Shown: positions 30,101 through 40,970, counted from the stretch's first letter. The stretch is 64,000 bases of DNA from Lucinisca nassula (GCA_963580285.1 OY757011.1:116617037-116681036); one strand, 5' to 3'. Translations and numbers: made by a program. The notes: generated by a model from the letters alone, not told the origin.

Positions 30101-30535
30101 GCTCTGTACTCAGTTTGTGAAGACAATTCGACAACACTGGCCCCTGTCATGTTGTTTTACCTCGCACGGACTACAAATACGAGACTGACCGATAACATTT
30201 TGTGTAACCATGAATAAGGCAGTGTATAGTATGTGAAAAGCGTGCACTTGCCACAGCTCAGTAACTGCTTTAGGCCAGTTAAATATTGAACGACCCTCGT
30301 AATGTTTTAATAAGTCTAAAAATAAAACTTCACTGGTGAAAATCTGTATTTTTCCAGCTGCAGACTAAGACTAATGTGCTCGTCAGAACCGCCTAATGGA
30401 CGGATAAAAAATCCAAATATAAAAGATTAACAAAAGCATGCGTGATATGCATTTTTATAGGTATATAAATATAAGTTACCATGTGGAAATCGTGTTTTTT
30501 TTTTGTTTGTTTTTTTGTTGATGTTTTCAGGTACA
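30101..30535. other. No gene; fragment of family A core
   Basis: 30380-30400 has CTCGTCAGAACCGCCTAATGG, half of the family A palindrome. The remainder shows nothing recognisable. Confidence 0.5.
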
Positions 30536-30936
30536 ATATCACGAAAACAAGCCTATATCATTTTGATCCGCTTTAACCTCATTTTTATAGGTAAAACTAG
30601 GGTTTTATTTTTTTTTAGGCCTAGTTGGCCGAAACTAGCTAGTCTGGCCCAGAAAAAAATGTACACTTCATATTTTCTAGTTCTGTGGTGTATTACTTGC
30701 TTCCAACGGATAACCCTTTTATAGAACATATTTATAGGGATATACCTTTTCTCTTATTTCTACTCAAAATCAAAGATTGTGGGTGCATGTTAGAACCGTC
30801 TCGCCGCGACTGTTCTGACGAGTACCCCCAATCTCTGTTTTGAGCAGATAAATGAAAATATCAAGCTTTTTCATCTGAAAATTTTCTTTTTTGTGGTAAA
30901 TGTTCAATATATTTCAATAGGCGTGTTTTCGTAATG
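30536..30936. mobile_element. Foldback MITE family A, copy 4, with a nested hammerhead fragment
   Basis: Ends ATCACGAAAACAAGCCTATA and ATAGGCGTGTTTTCGTAATG. The central palindrome is diverged (TTAGAACCGTCTCGCCGCGAC). A 122-bp hammerhead-element fragment lies at 30609-30730, so copy 4 is older than that insertion. Confidence 0.85.
30609..30730 (+). mobile_element. 5'-truncated hammerhead element within a MITE
   Basis: Starts after a T run with stem II of the ribozyme (GGCCTAGTTGGCC), then GAAACTAGCTAGTC and TGGCCCAG, and the unit's 3' part to AACCCTTTTATAGAACATA. The CTGATGA core and everything upstream are missing. TTTAT flanks both sides (30604-30608 and 30731-30735). Confidence 0.85.
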
Positions 30937-31985
30937 CATTAAGATAATGATGATCTTATATCTAAAGTTTGAAGTTGATGCATTTGACGGTTTGTAAGTT
31001 ATGAATAAAATACGAAAGGGTACTTCAATATGGCAACTGTCAATAACTTCAGCTTTATTTTTATTTGGATATCTATATTGGTTTTGAAATTAAGATGAAA
31101 ACAAAAGACGAAAAAAACAGATTTTTTTTTGTTTTTCAAAAGGCAATAACCCTCAAAGTATTATAGTTAGAGTTTAGTAACTTGCCTTGAAATTGTTTAA
31201 TGTTATTGTGATCTTGCCTTCAAAGGTTGAAAATGATGCGTTTGAAGGTTTGTAAACATGAAAAATGTTGATAGACAGACGGTCAGATGGACAGACAGAT
31301 GGACTGACGGATGGATGGACGGACGTACAGATGGACAGACAGACAGGGTATTACTATAGGGCAACTGTCAGTAACTATAGGAAGTTTCATTTGGATATCT
31401 ATAGAGATTTTAAAATAAAGATAAAAAAGACGAAAAAAGCTGAATTTTTAAGTTTTTCAAAGGGCCATAACTCTTAAAGTACAGTAAAGTAACTTGTCCT
31501 AAAATTGTGTAATGATAATGAGACCATATATTTAAAGTTTGAAGTTGATAGGTTTGGCGGTTTGTAAGTTATTAAGAAAAAAAACATGAAAAAGCTGAAT
31601 GTTTAAGTTTTTCAAAGGGTCATAACTCTGAGAGTATTGAAGCTACAGTTAGGTAACTTGCCATAAAATTGTGTAAGGATGACGAGACCATATATTTAAA
31701 GTTTGAAGTTGTTAGGTTTGACGGTTTGTAAGTTATTAAGAAACAACATGAAAAATGTGGACATTTGGACAGTTTTAAAGTTTTTCGAAGGGCCATAACT
31801 CTGAGAGTATTGTAGCTAGAGTTACGTAACTTCACATAAAATTGTGTAATGATATTGTGACCTTATATTTAAAGTTTGAAGTTGATGCGTCTGACGGTTT
31901 TTAAATTATTAAGAAAAAAACATAAAACAATGTGGACGGACAGACGGAGAGACAGACGGACAGACAGGGTGATTACTATAGGGCA
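30937..31985 (+). repeat. GGGCCATAACTC-type array with (GACA)n minisatellites
   Basis: Imperfect tandem block: TCAAAGGGCCATAACTCTGA and variants at about 31137, 31455, 31612 and 31787, and AAAGTTTGAAGTTGAT-type motifs between. GACAGACGGACAGA-like runs at 31270-31350 and 31925-31975 are each followed by TTACTATAGGGCA. It ends with a hairpin GGGCACCCGCAAATAAATTTGCGGG. Non-coding. Confidence 0.75.
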
Positions 31986-32160
31986 CCCGCAAATAAATTT
32001 GCGGGACCCTAATAATAGTAATAATAATAATAATAATAATAAATAACGACTTCATTTATAGAGGGTAACATATTAGTACTAATCTCACATGTGACCCTCT
32101 TTTCTCCCTTTCTTCCTCTTCCTGGATAAATACAGTCTCTTGGTCAAGGAAAAAACACAA
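31986..32160 (-). mobile_element. tRNA-derived SINE family Q, copy 3 (5'-truncated)
   Basis: Has the (AAT)n tail, CTTCATTTATAGAGGGTAACA and GTCTCTTGGTCAAGGAAA of the family, but lacks the tRNA head. Confidence 0.75.
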
Positions 32161-32267
32161 CACAAATATTTTTCAGCAAAAAATAGGAAAATAGAAAACC
32201 AAATTTTGTTTTCTTTATAAAGTTGTGTTAAGAGGGGTGTTCATTACGCAGACATATGAACCTGGGA

Positions 32268-32493
32268 TCAGTTTTCAAAGCATCATTAGCTTAACAATCT
32301 CGTAAGGGGTCAAATTGTTAAATGTTCTAGCCAGTGCAATATATTATATAGTGTGATGTTTTGCTGAAAAAAATGTGAGTTTGCTGCTCACATTTGTTTC
32401 GGCAAAAATATAAGTATATTTGCCATATTAAAGGATCAAACTTTTAACGATATGTTGACTAACGACGTCGTTAGTTTTGAACAACTGGTCCCT
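32268..32493. mobile_element. Foldback MITE family C, copy 2
   Basis: GGGATCAGTTTTCAAAGCATC at left and GTCGTTAGTTTTGAACAACT at right, with the GTGAG...CTCACATTTGTT hairpin between. Confidence 0.8.
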
Positions 32494-33410
32494 GATGTAT
32501 CGCATGGATATGTAATGGTCATGCCGCCCTCACCAAACCACCTAGTACCTGTAAATGGTAGGATTGGCCACTTTCTTCTTACAGCCATCGACTGTAAATA
32601 AAACCTTACCCTGTTGATCACACAAACAGTTGGATTAAAGAGAGAATGAAACAAAAAACAATATGGTAACAAATTGATTCATTATAGGTTATCAGGATAA
32701 AAGACAAATGAGAGACACCGATCGATGGATTTATCTGCGGCGGGGCTCAGCAAACCTGAAAACATACCATGGGAACCAGCGAAAAGTCACATGAGCATGC
32801 GGAAACCTATAATCCATTCTGAAACTTCCGTTTATGGATAGCGCAGCTCATGCGACTACTAAGAGACTCTGATCAGGATGGGCGCATGCATAGGCTGATC
32901 CGAATCGTTGATAGTTCTATTTGTCATCATGGAAGGTTTATCGCGTTCCGTCTCATCTGTAGAGGAAAGAAAATTACAGTTTTGACTGAGTATGATCCTG
33001 TAACTTTTCTGTAGAAAGACTCTTTACACTGTAGTTCAGGGATATTTTATCTAGTTTTCATTAAGTTTTCATTAAGGAGAACGAATTTATTTTCAGGGGA
33101 GAAAATGCTTTCAAACATAGTATATGTCCCTTTGCAACCTCGCAACAAGTCAGCATGCATGCCTCTCTTGCTCCAAACACTGGCATGTCAGTGACCATGT
33201 CATAGTGCGAAGGAAGGACAGCCAGAATGTCAGACTAAGACAAAATTATGCTTGTTGTCAACAAACTCAACTAGCGCACTCAGGCTGAACGGTAGTCCCC
33301 AAGGCAAGGAAGTGCCAAACAGACAATGTCACCTTATAAAGGCTCCAGTGAAATAAAGAAGCCATCTCTCAAGAATTCGCGGATGCACCAATTATCGGGA
33401 AAAGAAATCC
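32494..33410. other. No recognisable feature
   Basis: Mixed-composition sequence. Around 32870-32910 there are TCTGATCAGGATGGGCGCATG motifs reminiscent of the 4557 MITE. No gene or complete repeat seen. Confidence 0.5.
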
Positions 33411-33505
33411 TTTAAGGGGAAGGGGAGCATCTTCAAGGGGGGGGGGGGGGGGCAACTCTTGCGAATGCATTTAGTCTCCCATGTCAATAGGGGTCAAATC
33501 TGAAA
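33411..33505. mobile_element. MITE family N, partial, with poly-G
   Basis: TTTAAGGGGAAGGGGAGCATC, a run of 16 G, then CAACTCTTGCGAATGCATTT and CTCCCATGTCAATAGGGGTC: the left half of family N only. Confidence 0.65.
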
Positions 33506-33597
33506 AAGTACTGATCGTGTCTCTGACACCTAGGAGCTCACAATCAATACCACAACGACTGAAATGGTATATTAGCCCTCATCTATGAGCCCACCAA

Positions 33598-33665
33598 CAT
33601 CAATTGTTTCGGCTAATAAGGCCTTATCAGTGACACTCAAATGTTTTCAAAATCCCACAATGCAA
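33598..33665 (-). mobile_element. Hammerhead element fragment, ribozyme mutated
   Basis: Minus strand: TTTTGAAAACATTTGAGTG, then TCACTGATAAGGCCTTATTAGCCGAAAC in segments: the core reads CTGATAA, so the invariant G8 is lost, while stem II and GAAAC persist. Stem III has lost its palindrome. Cut short by PLE module copy 6. Confidence 0.75.
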
Positions 33666-34035
33666 AATAGAAATGAAGACAATGATCAGGAATCGATTCA
33701 ATTAACCAATAGCTCCCATTAGAGACACCAAGGGGAAATAAACACAAAACTGAAATAACTAGACCCTAATGGAAACATCAGTAGCGGAAAGCCAAAAGGA
33801 CAGTTACTGTCCCACAAAATGGCCAATCGGCTATCCAATCAAAACGATACACACTCTCAAAGACAAACCATAACAAAAATAAACCGCGACAGAAGAACCG
33901 CCTTGGAACGGTCAATAAAAAGGACTTCACTGGAGATGGGGGTAGGGGCTTAAATCGATTTTACGCGGCCGCAATCCTCGCCCTTACTTCCGTCGCGATT
34001 TAGACAAATAATCTGTTCAGTCCGCATGAAGTCAT
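33666..34035 (-). mobile_element. PLE 3' module (copy 6)
   Basis: Minus orientation; includes CGATTCAATTAACCAATAGC, GGAAAGCCAAAAGGACAGTT, AACCGCGACAGAAGAACCGC, GGGGGTAGGGGCTTAAATCG and CGATTTAGACAAATAATCTG. 5'-truncated at TCCGCATGAAG. Confidence 0.85.
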
Positions 34036-34049
34036 GCAATGCTGATTTC

Positions 34050-34195
34050 ACTTCCATTCCAAACACTTCCTCCGCCGAATGCTACACTAACTTTGGCAAG
34101 CCCAGAATTGACGACATCATCAGTGAGCACATTCTTTGACAATGTGATTCCTTGGTAGTCGAACTTGAGAACCACTTGCAGTCGATGTTGGAAAG
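34050..34195 (-). pseudogene. Second LINE fragment
   Basis: Nucleotides parallel 24055-24170 in the larger LINE on the same strand: CTTTGGCAAGCCCAGAATTG, TCATCAGTGAGCACATTCTT and ACCACTTGCAGTCGATG. It represents the same post-palm region. Confidence 0.7.
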
Positions 34196-34247
34196 GTTAC
34201 ACTACACAAACAGTAGCATTTAATTATGACTTGTAATTGCCAGTAAT

Positions 34248-34527
34248 CATCACGAAAACACGCCTATATAATTTTGACCCCCTCGAACCCCACTTTTATA
34301 TAGTAAAACTGGGGTTTACAGGGGTAAACCTTATTTTTCTTATTTGTACTTCAACATAACGATTGTGGGTACTCGTTAGAACCGCCTCATCGAGGCGGTT
34401 CTAACGAGTACCCTCAATCTATATTTTGAGCAGAAATAAGAAAAATATCGCAATTTTTCATCATAAAATGTTCGATTTTTCGGCTGTAAAATAGTCAATG
34501 TATTTGTATAGGCGTGTTTTCGTAATG
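34248..34527. mobile_element. Foldback MITE family A, copy 5
   Basis: CATCACGAAAACACGCCTAT and ATAGGCGTGTTTTCGTAATG ends; the centre is a near-perfect palindrome, CGTTAGAACCGCCTCATC then GAGGCGGTTCTAACG. AGTAAT precedes it and GTCAGTAATG follows. Confidence 0.93.
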
Positions 34528-34652
34528 GTCAGTAATGACAAGCAAACGAATATGGTTCAATTGGGAATTGCTCTTATTTCTGCTAAAGACAACAGACTTA
34601 TAGTTTGATTCGGTCACTTTCTCATCCAGGCTCCTAAAATCATTTGTTTTAA

Positions 34653-34857
34653 CCCTTCTCTTGCTGAATATTCATTTAAGCCACACCCATTTCTGTCTAT
34701 CAGCCAATCAAATTACCTGGTGTAATTTATAGCTACAAATTTATAAACTGAATGCCAAACAGTGTAGGTCCCGATCAGATGGCTTCTTCAGAAGCCATCT
34801 GATCTGGATCTACACTGTTTGCAAAGAAAGGGGTTGTCGTGAACAGCAAGATAAGGG
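34653..34857. mobile_element. piggyBac-type MITE, copy 1
   Basis: 205 bp, flanked by TTAA on both sides (34649-34652, 34858-34861). TIR CCCTTCTCTTGCTG / CAGCAAGATAAGGG. Starting with CCC and duplicating TTAA is the piggyBac signature. It contains mini-hairpin H: CAGATGGCTTCTTCAGAAGCCATCTG. Confidence 0.9.
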
Positions 34858-35165
34858 TTAAGCATGAATCAAGATAAAATAGAAGCTCAAATGACATCTG
34901 TAGAACCATGACAGAGAGCACTGTAACCTGTACTTCTCATTCCAAGAATAATAAGTTATTATCTGAAGAGTGCAAGTAATGCTGACCTTATTATAGTTGG
35001 CTAAAGTTAATCGGATTCCTTCTCGCAAACATTGACCAAGATTAATTTTAGCAGCGTAAAACTGTTTTTCCCTACAAAGTCCTAAGACTGTTTACTTTAT
35101 CATATACCCTTACATGGAATCATGGCTGAATCATTACGATAACACACGCGTGTACATATTAATTT

Positions 35166-35913
35166 TATCATATGGCGTCGCGTCTGAGAGTGTAATAACG
35201 CCATGTTATATTTTCGATTCTAACATGACGTTAACGTTTTTCCCATTGAACCCAGTGGAAATGTCAGCGTTTGCAAATATGCGATAATTCACGTCGTCAA
35301 CGTGGTGCGTGCAATTTGGCGTCATCGTGACGTTGCATGTAAACATTTCCTTCTGTCGACATCCGCTGCAAAATAGTCCCCAAGATAACGCTTTGTTACT
35401 ACTGTATTTCAGTTTAGCATCATGTTAGAATCGAAATAATTTCCACGCACCCGGTGTGTTATCGTGATTAACACACGGTGTTGTCGGGCAGATGCGAATA
35501 TTAATTCACTCCGGCTTCGCCGTCGTGAATTAATATTTCGCAATCTGCCCTCCAACACCGTGTGTTAATCACGATAACACACGGTACGTGGAGATTATTT
35601 CTTAATTATCCACTAGTGGATAAAATTTGCAAAAGCTAGATACGTTCCGTAACGTTACATGGACGACGTCCGTAACGGCGTCGCGTTTACTAATGGCGGA
35701 AAATTGACATTTTTGTAAACAATCGTGAATAAAATGTGTTTCAAATGTCATTTGATAAATAGAATATTGCATTCGTGCTCATGTATTATTGAATTTATTA
35801 AACGAGTTGAGGAAAAGGGATAAAATGCTCGGCGAAGCCTCGCATTTTTATTCTTTTTCCTCAACTCGCTTAATAAATTCAATAATACATGAGCACTCAT
35901 GTAAGATCCTCTA
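35166..35913. mobile_element. Foldback element family D, copy 2 (split by family E)
   Basis: Begins CATATGGCGTCGCGTCTGAG; resumes at 35612 with ATCCACTAGTGGAT and ends in a hairpin around GCTCGGCGAAGCC to TAAGATCCTCTAT. Against copy 1 the break falls exactly at CGAT/AATCCACTAGTGG, where family E is inserted. Confidence 0.8.
35212..35611. mobile_element. Foldback element family E, copy 2, nested in family D
   Basis: GTTAGAATCGAAATAATTTCC lead-in, then arms GTGTGTTATCGTGATTAACA / TGTTAATCACGATAACACAC and an inner arm CGAATATTAATTCAC around CCGGCTTCGCCGTC. Ends ATTTCTTAATT. Confidence 0.8.
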
Positions 35914-35926
35914 TTATATTATATAC

Positions 35927-36137
35927 AGTGAAATTCCGCTATTAAGGCCACCTAAAATTAAGACTAATTCTGCTACAAAAAGCTTATTTTGAAGGGTGCA
36001 CTGATTTTTTCTTTGTGTTTTCTGCCTACAATGTCCTCTGGTCAGTAACCACCTTTGAGACCGTTCAAAAGTGGTCTTAAAGACCCATTTTGAACAGTCC
36101 CAAAGGAGGTCTTAATATAGGACTTGTACTGTATATA
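35927..36137. mobile_element. MITE family J, copy 3
   Basis: ACAGTGAAATTCCGCTATTA at left; hairpin of TTCAAAAGTGGTCTTAAAGA; right end TTAATATAGGACTTGTACTGTAT. Confidence 0.75.
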
Positions 36138-36199
36138 CTCTGCACGATATGTATATGGAGTCGGAAGGGGAGGAGGTGCCGACAAATAAATAATAATAA

Positions 36200-37880
36200 T
36201 AATAATAAAAAAAAAACACCCGTGCAACATAGTACATTTTTTCACATCTCCAAAATGGTTACTTTTCTGTTGAAAATCCGTGATATTTTTATGCCCCCGC
36301 ATCGGCATGATGCCGGGGGCATATAGTTTTTGGGTTTGGTCTGTACGTGTGTGTGTACGTACGTACGTGATCCTGTAACCTCAGGTTAAGGTTTTTGTAA
36401 CAGGTAGAGCCTTAACTTTTAGAACTCATATTTTCCTAACCATTCGATCGAACTGGTTCATCTTTGGTATGATAATAGATATAGGTCCAAAGTTTTATTA
36501 AGCAATTACCATCCCATGCCTGTGACCTCAAGGTCAAGGTCACAGACTTAGAAATTTTCAATGTTAAAGACTCAGGTTAAGGTATTTGTAACAGGTAGAC
36601 CTGAACAGTTTAGAATTCATATTTTCCAAACCATTTGATGGAATTTAGTATGCTAATAGATATAGGTTCAAAGTTTTATTCAGCGATACCACCACCCATG
36701 CCCATGACCTCAAGGTCAAGGTCATGGACTTAGAAATTTTCCATGTTAAAGACTCCAGTTAAGGTATTTGTACCTGGTAGAACCTGAACTTTTAGGATGG
36801 CTTTGGTTGATATGATGATAGATATAGGTACAATGTTTTATTTAGCAATACCCCCACCCATGCCTATGACCTCAAGGTCAAGGTCACTGACTTAGACAAT
36901 TTTAATTTTTAAAGATTTTAAAGAGCTCATTTTCCAAACCATATTATGGAATCCTTTTTGCTTATATATGCTATGATGATAGATACAAGTCCAAATGTTT
37001 TACCAGTCCAAATGTTTATTTGGCAATACCCCCACTCATGCCAGGGCTTCAAGGTCAAGGTCACAGACTTAGAAATTTTTAATTAGATATTTCAAGAGTT
37101 GATATTTTCCAAATCGTGCGATGGATTGAGTTTATATTTGGTATGATGTTAGATACCTGTCCATTTTATTCAGCGATACCCCCACCCATGCCCATGAGCT
37201 CAAGGTCAAGGTCACAGACTAAGAAATTTTTAATTAGATATTTTAAGAGTTTACATTTTCCAAATCGTACGATGAATTAAGTATTTGGTATGATGATTGA
37301 TACTGGTCCAATACCCCCACCCATGCAGGTGCCCTAAAGGTCAAGGTCACAGACAAAGAAATTTTTTATTTAAAGTTTATTAAGAGCTCATACTCACCAA
37401 ACCATATATATTTGCTTCATATTTGGTATGATGATAGTTACAGGTCCAACGTTGTATATACCCCCACCCCTTACCTCAAGGTCAAGGTCACAGACTTAGT
37501 CTTATTATGTTTTTTTAAGTTTTAGGGCTCATATTTATAGATTGGCTTCATATTTGGAATGATGATAGATACAGGTCATAAGTCTCATTCACCCATACCA
37601 ACGACCCTGCCCATGACCTCAAGGTCAAGGTCCCACACTTAGAAAATTTTGTTGCAACATGGATTTTCGGGGTGAGACGGTGCCCTTGGCGGGAGCATCT
37701 GTGTCGTCTGGACACATTTCTAGTTCTTATTTATACTGCAACTATAGGTTATGGATGCCCACAACCTATGTCTTGGAGCAGAAATTAGAAAAAATACTGT
37801 ATACCCCCCCCCCCCCCCCCCCCCGTTAATCACATTTTTTTATATATATAAAGTGGGGTTTAGGGGTGTTGTTGTTGTAA
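36200..37880. mobile_element. Foldback MITE family B, copy 1, split by element K
   Basis: CACCCGTGCAACATAGTACA, TCACATCTCCAAAATGG and AAAATCCGTGATATTTTT on the left continue after element K with CTTATTTATACTGCAACTATAGG and GCCCACAACC. The same text is contiguous at 48690-48800 in copy 3. A poly-C run follows at 37805-37824. The 3' end is degraded. Confidence 0.7.
36291..37723 (+). mobile_element. Element K: tandem AAGGTCA repeats with Helitron-like ends
   Basis: Begins with a hairpin (TATGCCCCCG ... CGGGGGCATA). The body has eight diverged units of about 150-190 bp, nearly all with TCAAGGTCAAGGTCA, TTAGAAATTTT and TATGATGATAGATA. Ends with hairpin TGTGTC-GTCTG-GACACA, TTT and CTAG, followed by T. 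A hairpin shortly before CTRR is the Helitron 3' hallmark. No ORF, so non-autonomous if so. Confidence 0.6.
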
Positions 37881-38267
37881 ACAAACTCGTTTACGTTATT
37901 ACAAAGGCGATCAGCAAAGACTCAAGTGAGGTTACGCATACGCACAGTCTTATCAGAGCAGCCATACTACAATTCATCCGTCTACTTCTATAAGCTGCGG
38001 ACAACAATAAGGGCCTTTTCCCCATCTAATGTTTCAAACATTGATAAAATATCGATGTAGGAATAAGTGTATTCAAAACTGTCATTTGGAAAGGTAAATC
38101 GGCGGTTTAACGGCATGAAATGTCGCTTTATGGCGACCGTAAAACCACTGATTTACCTCCCGCAGGTAACCCTCCTGCGTTGGGAAATTGTTGGTAGGGA
38201 AATGGAAACCCTGCGTCAATGCTTCAAATATTATGAATACAGGTCTACAATCAAATTACCCCATTTA

Positions 38268-38455
38268 CTGTTGTCCGAAGATAAGTTGATAGTGACGTCA
38301 GCGAATGTTTTTGTTTGCATTGCCCACTGTTGTCTGAAGGTAACGACGCTTCGGTAATGATAATTATAACGGTATAGTCTGTCTTGCCAGCCAATGATGG
38401 GTATGATAATGATAACAGTGCAACCTGTCAAACCTACCCATGGTGGTATACTCTT
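38268..38455. repeat. Dispersed repeat F, copy 2
   Basis: ACTGTTGTCCGAAGATAAGT, GTGACGTCAGCGAATGTTTT, TAACGGTATAGTCTGTCTTG and TGTCAAACCTACC in the same order as 19766-19958. Confidence 0.75.
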
Positions 38456-38916
38456 AATGTCACTGTCGACAGCAATATTTTTGGAGTGCTTTGCTTGAAT
38501 ATATGGAAAGACCAAACTGAAATACCCAAGGTTGAATAACTTCCATCTTACGAGCTATCTACCACTTCTGGGGCATTATGGCATCTCTTGATGCAGTTTA
38601 TTAACAACTGAGCCGGGGCAAGCCGTTTCTATAATTTACATGTGCGCCCTGCAAAGATTAAGATCAGCCTGCGCATCCATACAGTCAGTGACTTTGCCGT
38701 TTGAATATCTCTCAATATAATTTCATAATCAACGAAAATATAACTTAAACTTCTTAGGTATCAAAACGGTATCGTGCCAGATTTCCATATCATAAATATT
38801 TCTGCATTCGTGGTTCTCTATTTGTCATTTATGGAAAACAGGTGTCATACCGAGAGGATTATATTGTCTATCAAACAACCGTGTATATTTAACCATTTGT
38901 GTACCAAATGGAATAT

Positions 38917-39228
38917 TCCACCCCCGCCCATTGGGGCTTGAAGAAATAGTTCGGGCTGCATGATGCTTCCACGCAGAGCTGGAACCGACTGCACCTGGGT
39001 AATTGTAAACCGCTTATAGGTTCTAAGCCTGTCCAGGAAAAGCGGTGCGAGTCGGACCGTCCATAAATATAAACCATGTTGGTTTCGTTGGGCGGCAGGG
39101 CTTGAGAAGTCATTTCATCTCAATGTCGGGTAAAAGTCCTACAAAATTGGAAGCAACGTCTCCAAAATTACCTATACAGTGTGGACGGGGACGTTAAACT
39201 TCAAATCAAACAAACAAAAAAAAAAAAA
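38917..39228 (+). mobile_element. SINE-1 copy c, full length, 11-bp target duplication
   Basis: AAATGGAATAT flanks it (38906-38916, 39229-39239). Head CCCCCGCCCATTGGGGCTTG, B-box-like GGTGCGAGTCGGACC, tail GACGTTAAACTTCAAATCAA then (CAAA) and poly-A. 312 bp. Confidence 0.93.
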
Positions 39229-39327
39229 AAATGGAATATAAAGCAGGTTTCCTTTAAAAAATTTAGGGGTGTCAGGTTGTGTTTCCTTCAAGATTTATTT
39301 TGAAAACTTTTTGCAAACAGTATAGGT

Positions 39328-39565
39328 CAGGGACCAGTTGTTCAAAACTAACGACGTCGTTAGTTAACGTATCGTTAAAATTTTGTTCATTTATTATGGC
39401 AAATATGCTAATATTTTTGCTGAAAAAATGTGAGCGTCCGCAAAAGCTGCTCTCATTTTTTCAGCAAAAATACCACAATTTTACATATTGAACTTGCTAG
39501 AACAGTTAACAATATGACCACTAATGAGCTCGTTAAGCTAACGATGCTTTGTGGCTTGTGAAAGT
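39328..39565. mobile_element. Foldback MITE family C, copy 3
   Basis: GACCAGTTGTTCAAAACTAA at left, with AACGACGTCGTTAGTTAACG; hairpin TGTGAGCGTCCGCAAAAGCT; right end GAGCTCGTTAAGCTAACGATG. Inverted relative to copy 1. Confidence 0.8.
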
Positions 39566-39839
39566 CTTTTTCCAAGGTGTGCCGGGCCAGTTTAGTTTTC
39601 TGTAATGTCAACACAATTTCTGTGTTTCAAGCAAACAGTGAAAATCCAGAGCAGAAGCCACGTTCTAGTCAATCTGATGTGTCGTGTTCTTACTATAAGG
39701 GACGCTAGGCATATATGGGTTAGCCAAAAGTAATCAAAGCCCTGAGAGTACTGGTTGTATAGTCCTGGACTGAGATTAAAACTGTTTTGTTTATAGAATC
39801 CTTAAATTCCAATTTTGTAAACCAACTGTGTAGACCATG

Positions 39840-40085
39840 ATCAGACCGTTCCAAGGCGGTTCTTTTATTGTGGTTTGCTATAGTTATTGTTTGTCTGTGC
39901 ATATACATACTGCTAATATCGTATTATTTTGGACAGCCGTTTTGGCCATTTTGTGGGAAAGAAACTCTCCTTTTGGTTTCCGCGTATATGTTTTGGTTTA
40001 ATGTGGGTGTTTCTTCCCTTCTGGTGTCTTGGATGGGAGGTGTGAGGTAACTGTATCGATTTCTGACAATTGCCTTTAGTTCCAT
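39840..40085 (+). mobile_element. PLE 3' module (copy 7)
   Basis: GACCGTTCCAAGGCGGTTCT, GGCCATTTTGTGGGAAAGAA, TTTCTTCCCTTCTGGTGTCT and GTATCGATTTCTGAC. 5'-truncated after the poly-C position. Confidence 0.8.
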
Positions 40086-40180
40086 CCTCCATGTCACCAA
40101 GCTGAAGTTTGAGGTCCACGGCATTAGCTTGTAGCGATACTTTGTTACAAACTGCGGCTCAGTTATACAATGCACTGACA

Positions 40181-40425
40181 ATTAAGGGGAATGGGAACAC
40201 CAGGCAGATTTGTGCGCCATTTTTCAAAGGGAGATAACTTTCGGGACTTTCTGGTCACTTTTCTGTAAGCCCCTTCCCACTCAAAATGGGGTCTACTCTT
40301 AAAGGAAAGAATTTGCTCCTCAGGAGCAAATTCTTTCCTTTAAGAGTTGATCCCCTAATGACATGGGAGAAAAATACTTTTGCAGGAGTTGCCTCCCCTG
40401 AAGGGGTTCCCAGTCCCCTTAACAC
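40181..40425. mobile_element. MITE family N, copy 1, with 48-bp perfect palindrome
   Basis: Ends TTAAGGGGAATGGGAACACC and GGGGTTCCCAGTCCCCTTAA. Centre: TCTTAAAGGAAAGAATTTGC then TCCTCAGGA and the complement, a perfect palindrome. Flanked by TTAA-like ends. Copies at 45797, 49009 and 50541. Confidence 0.85.
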
Positions 40426-40913
40426 GACCAAATTTCATAAGTAACTAACGTTAAAAAGTCTGTGTGTAAGTTAATTGTTGTCAAACAATTTCTCTTATAC
40501 TATTTATTATAATAAAAATCGTTTGACGACAATTATTACCTGCATATAAACTTACCCTTATCCCGCTGAACACGACAAACCATACCTTTGCAAGCAGTGT
40601 AGGTGCAGATCCATCTGATGGCGTGCTGTTTGAACATCGGTTTCCGCCACGTGCCCCGCGCCCCACCAGGTTTTTTAAGGTACTGAAATGCTGAGTCTGA
40701 CGCGGACAGGAATGATTCCAGTGCGATCCTTAACACGATTTTTATTACTTGCGTCGCTGTACCGTGTTATTATTCAATGATGATATTTTACCAAAACAAA
40801 TGTACCTTTTCCGAAATTTATTCAGCAATACGTACATGCTCATATAATTGCAACAACGAGGACCTTATGTTGGACTGGCACACGTGCCAAATATGATATC
40901 CTCTTGAAAGAAA

Positions 40914-40914
<1 letters not shown>

Positions 40915-40970
<56 letters not shown>
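40915..40970 (+). repeat. (ATT)n microsatellite
   Basis: About 18 perfect ATT repeats directly upstream of a tRNA-SINE. Confidence 0.95.

Noticed and set aside
33607..33635. Active hammerhead
   Set aside because: The core reads CTGATAA and stem III is lost; kept only as a decayed fragment.
36090..36326. Open frames on both strands across 36040-36330
   Set aside because: They cover a MITE end, an AAT microsatellite and the start hairpin of element K.
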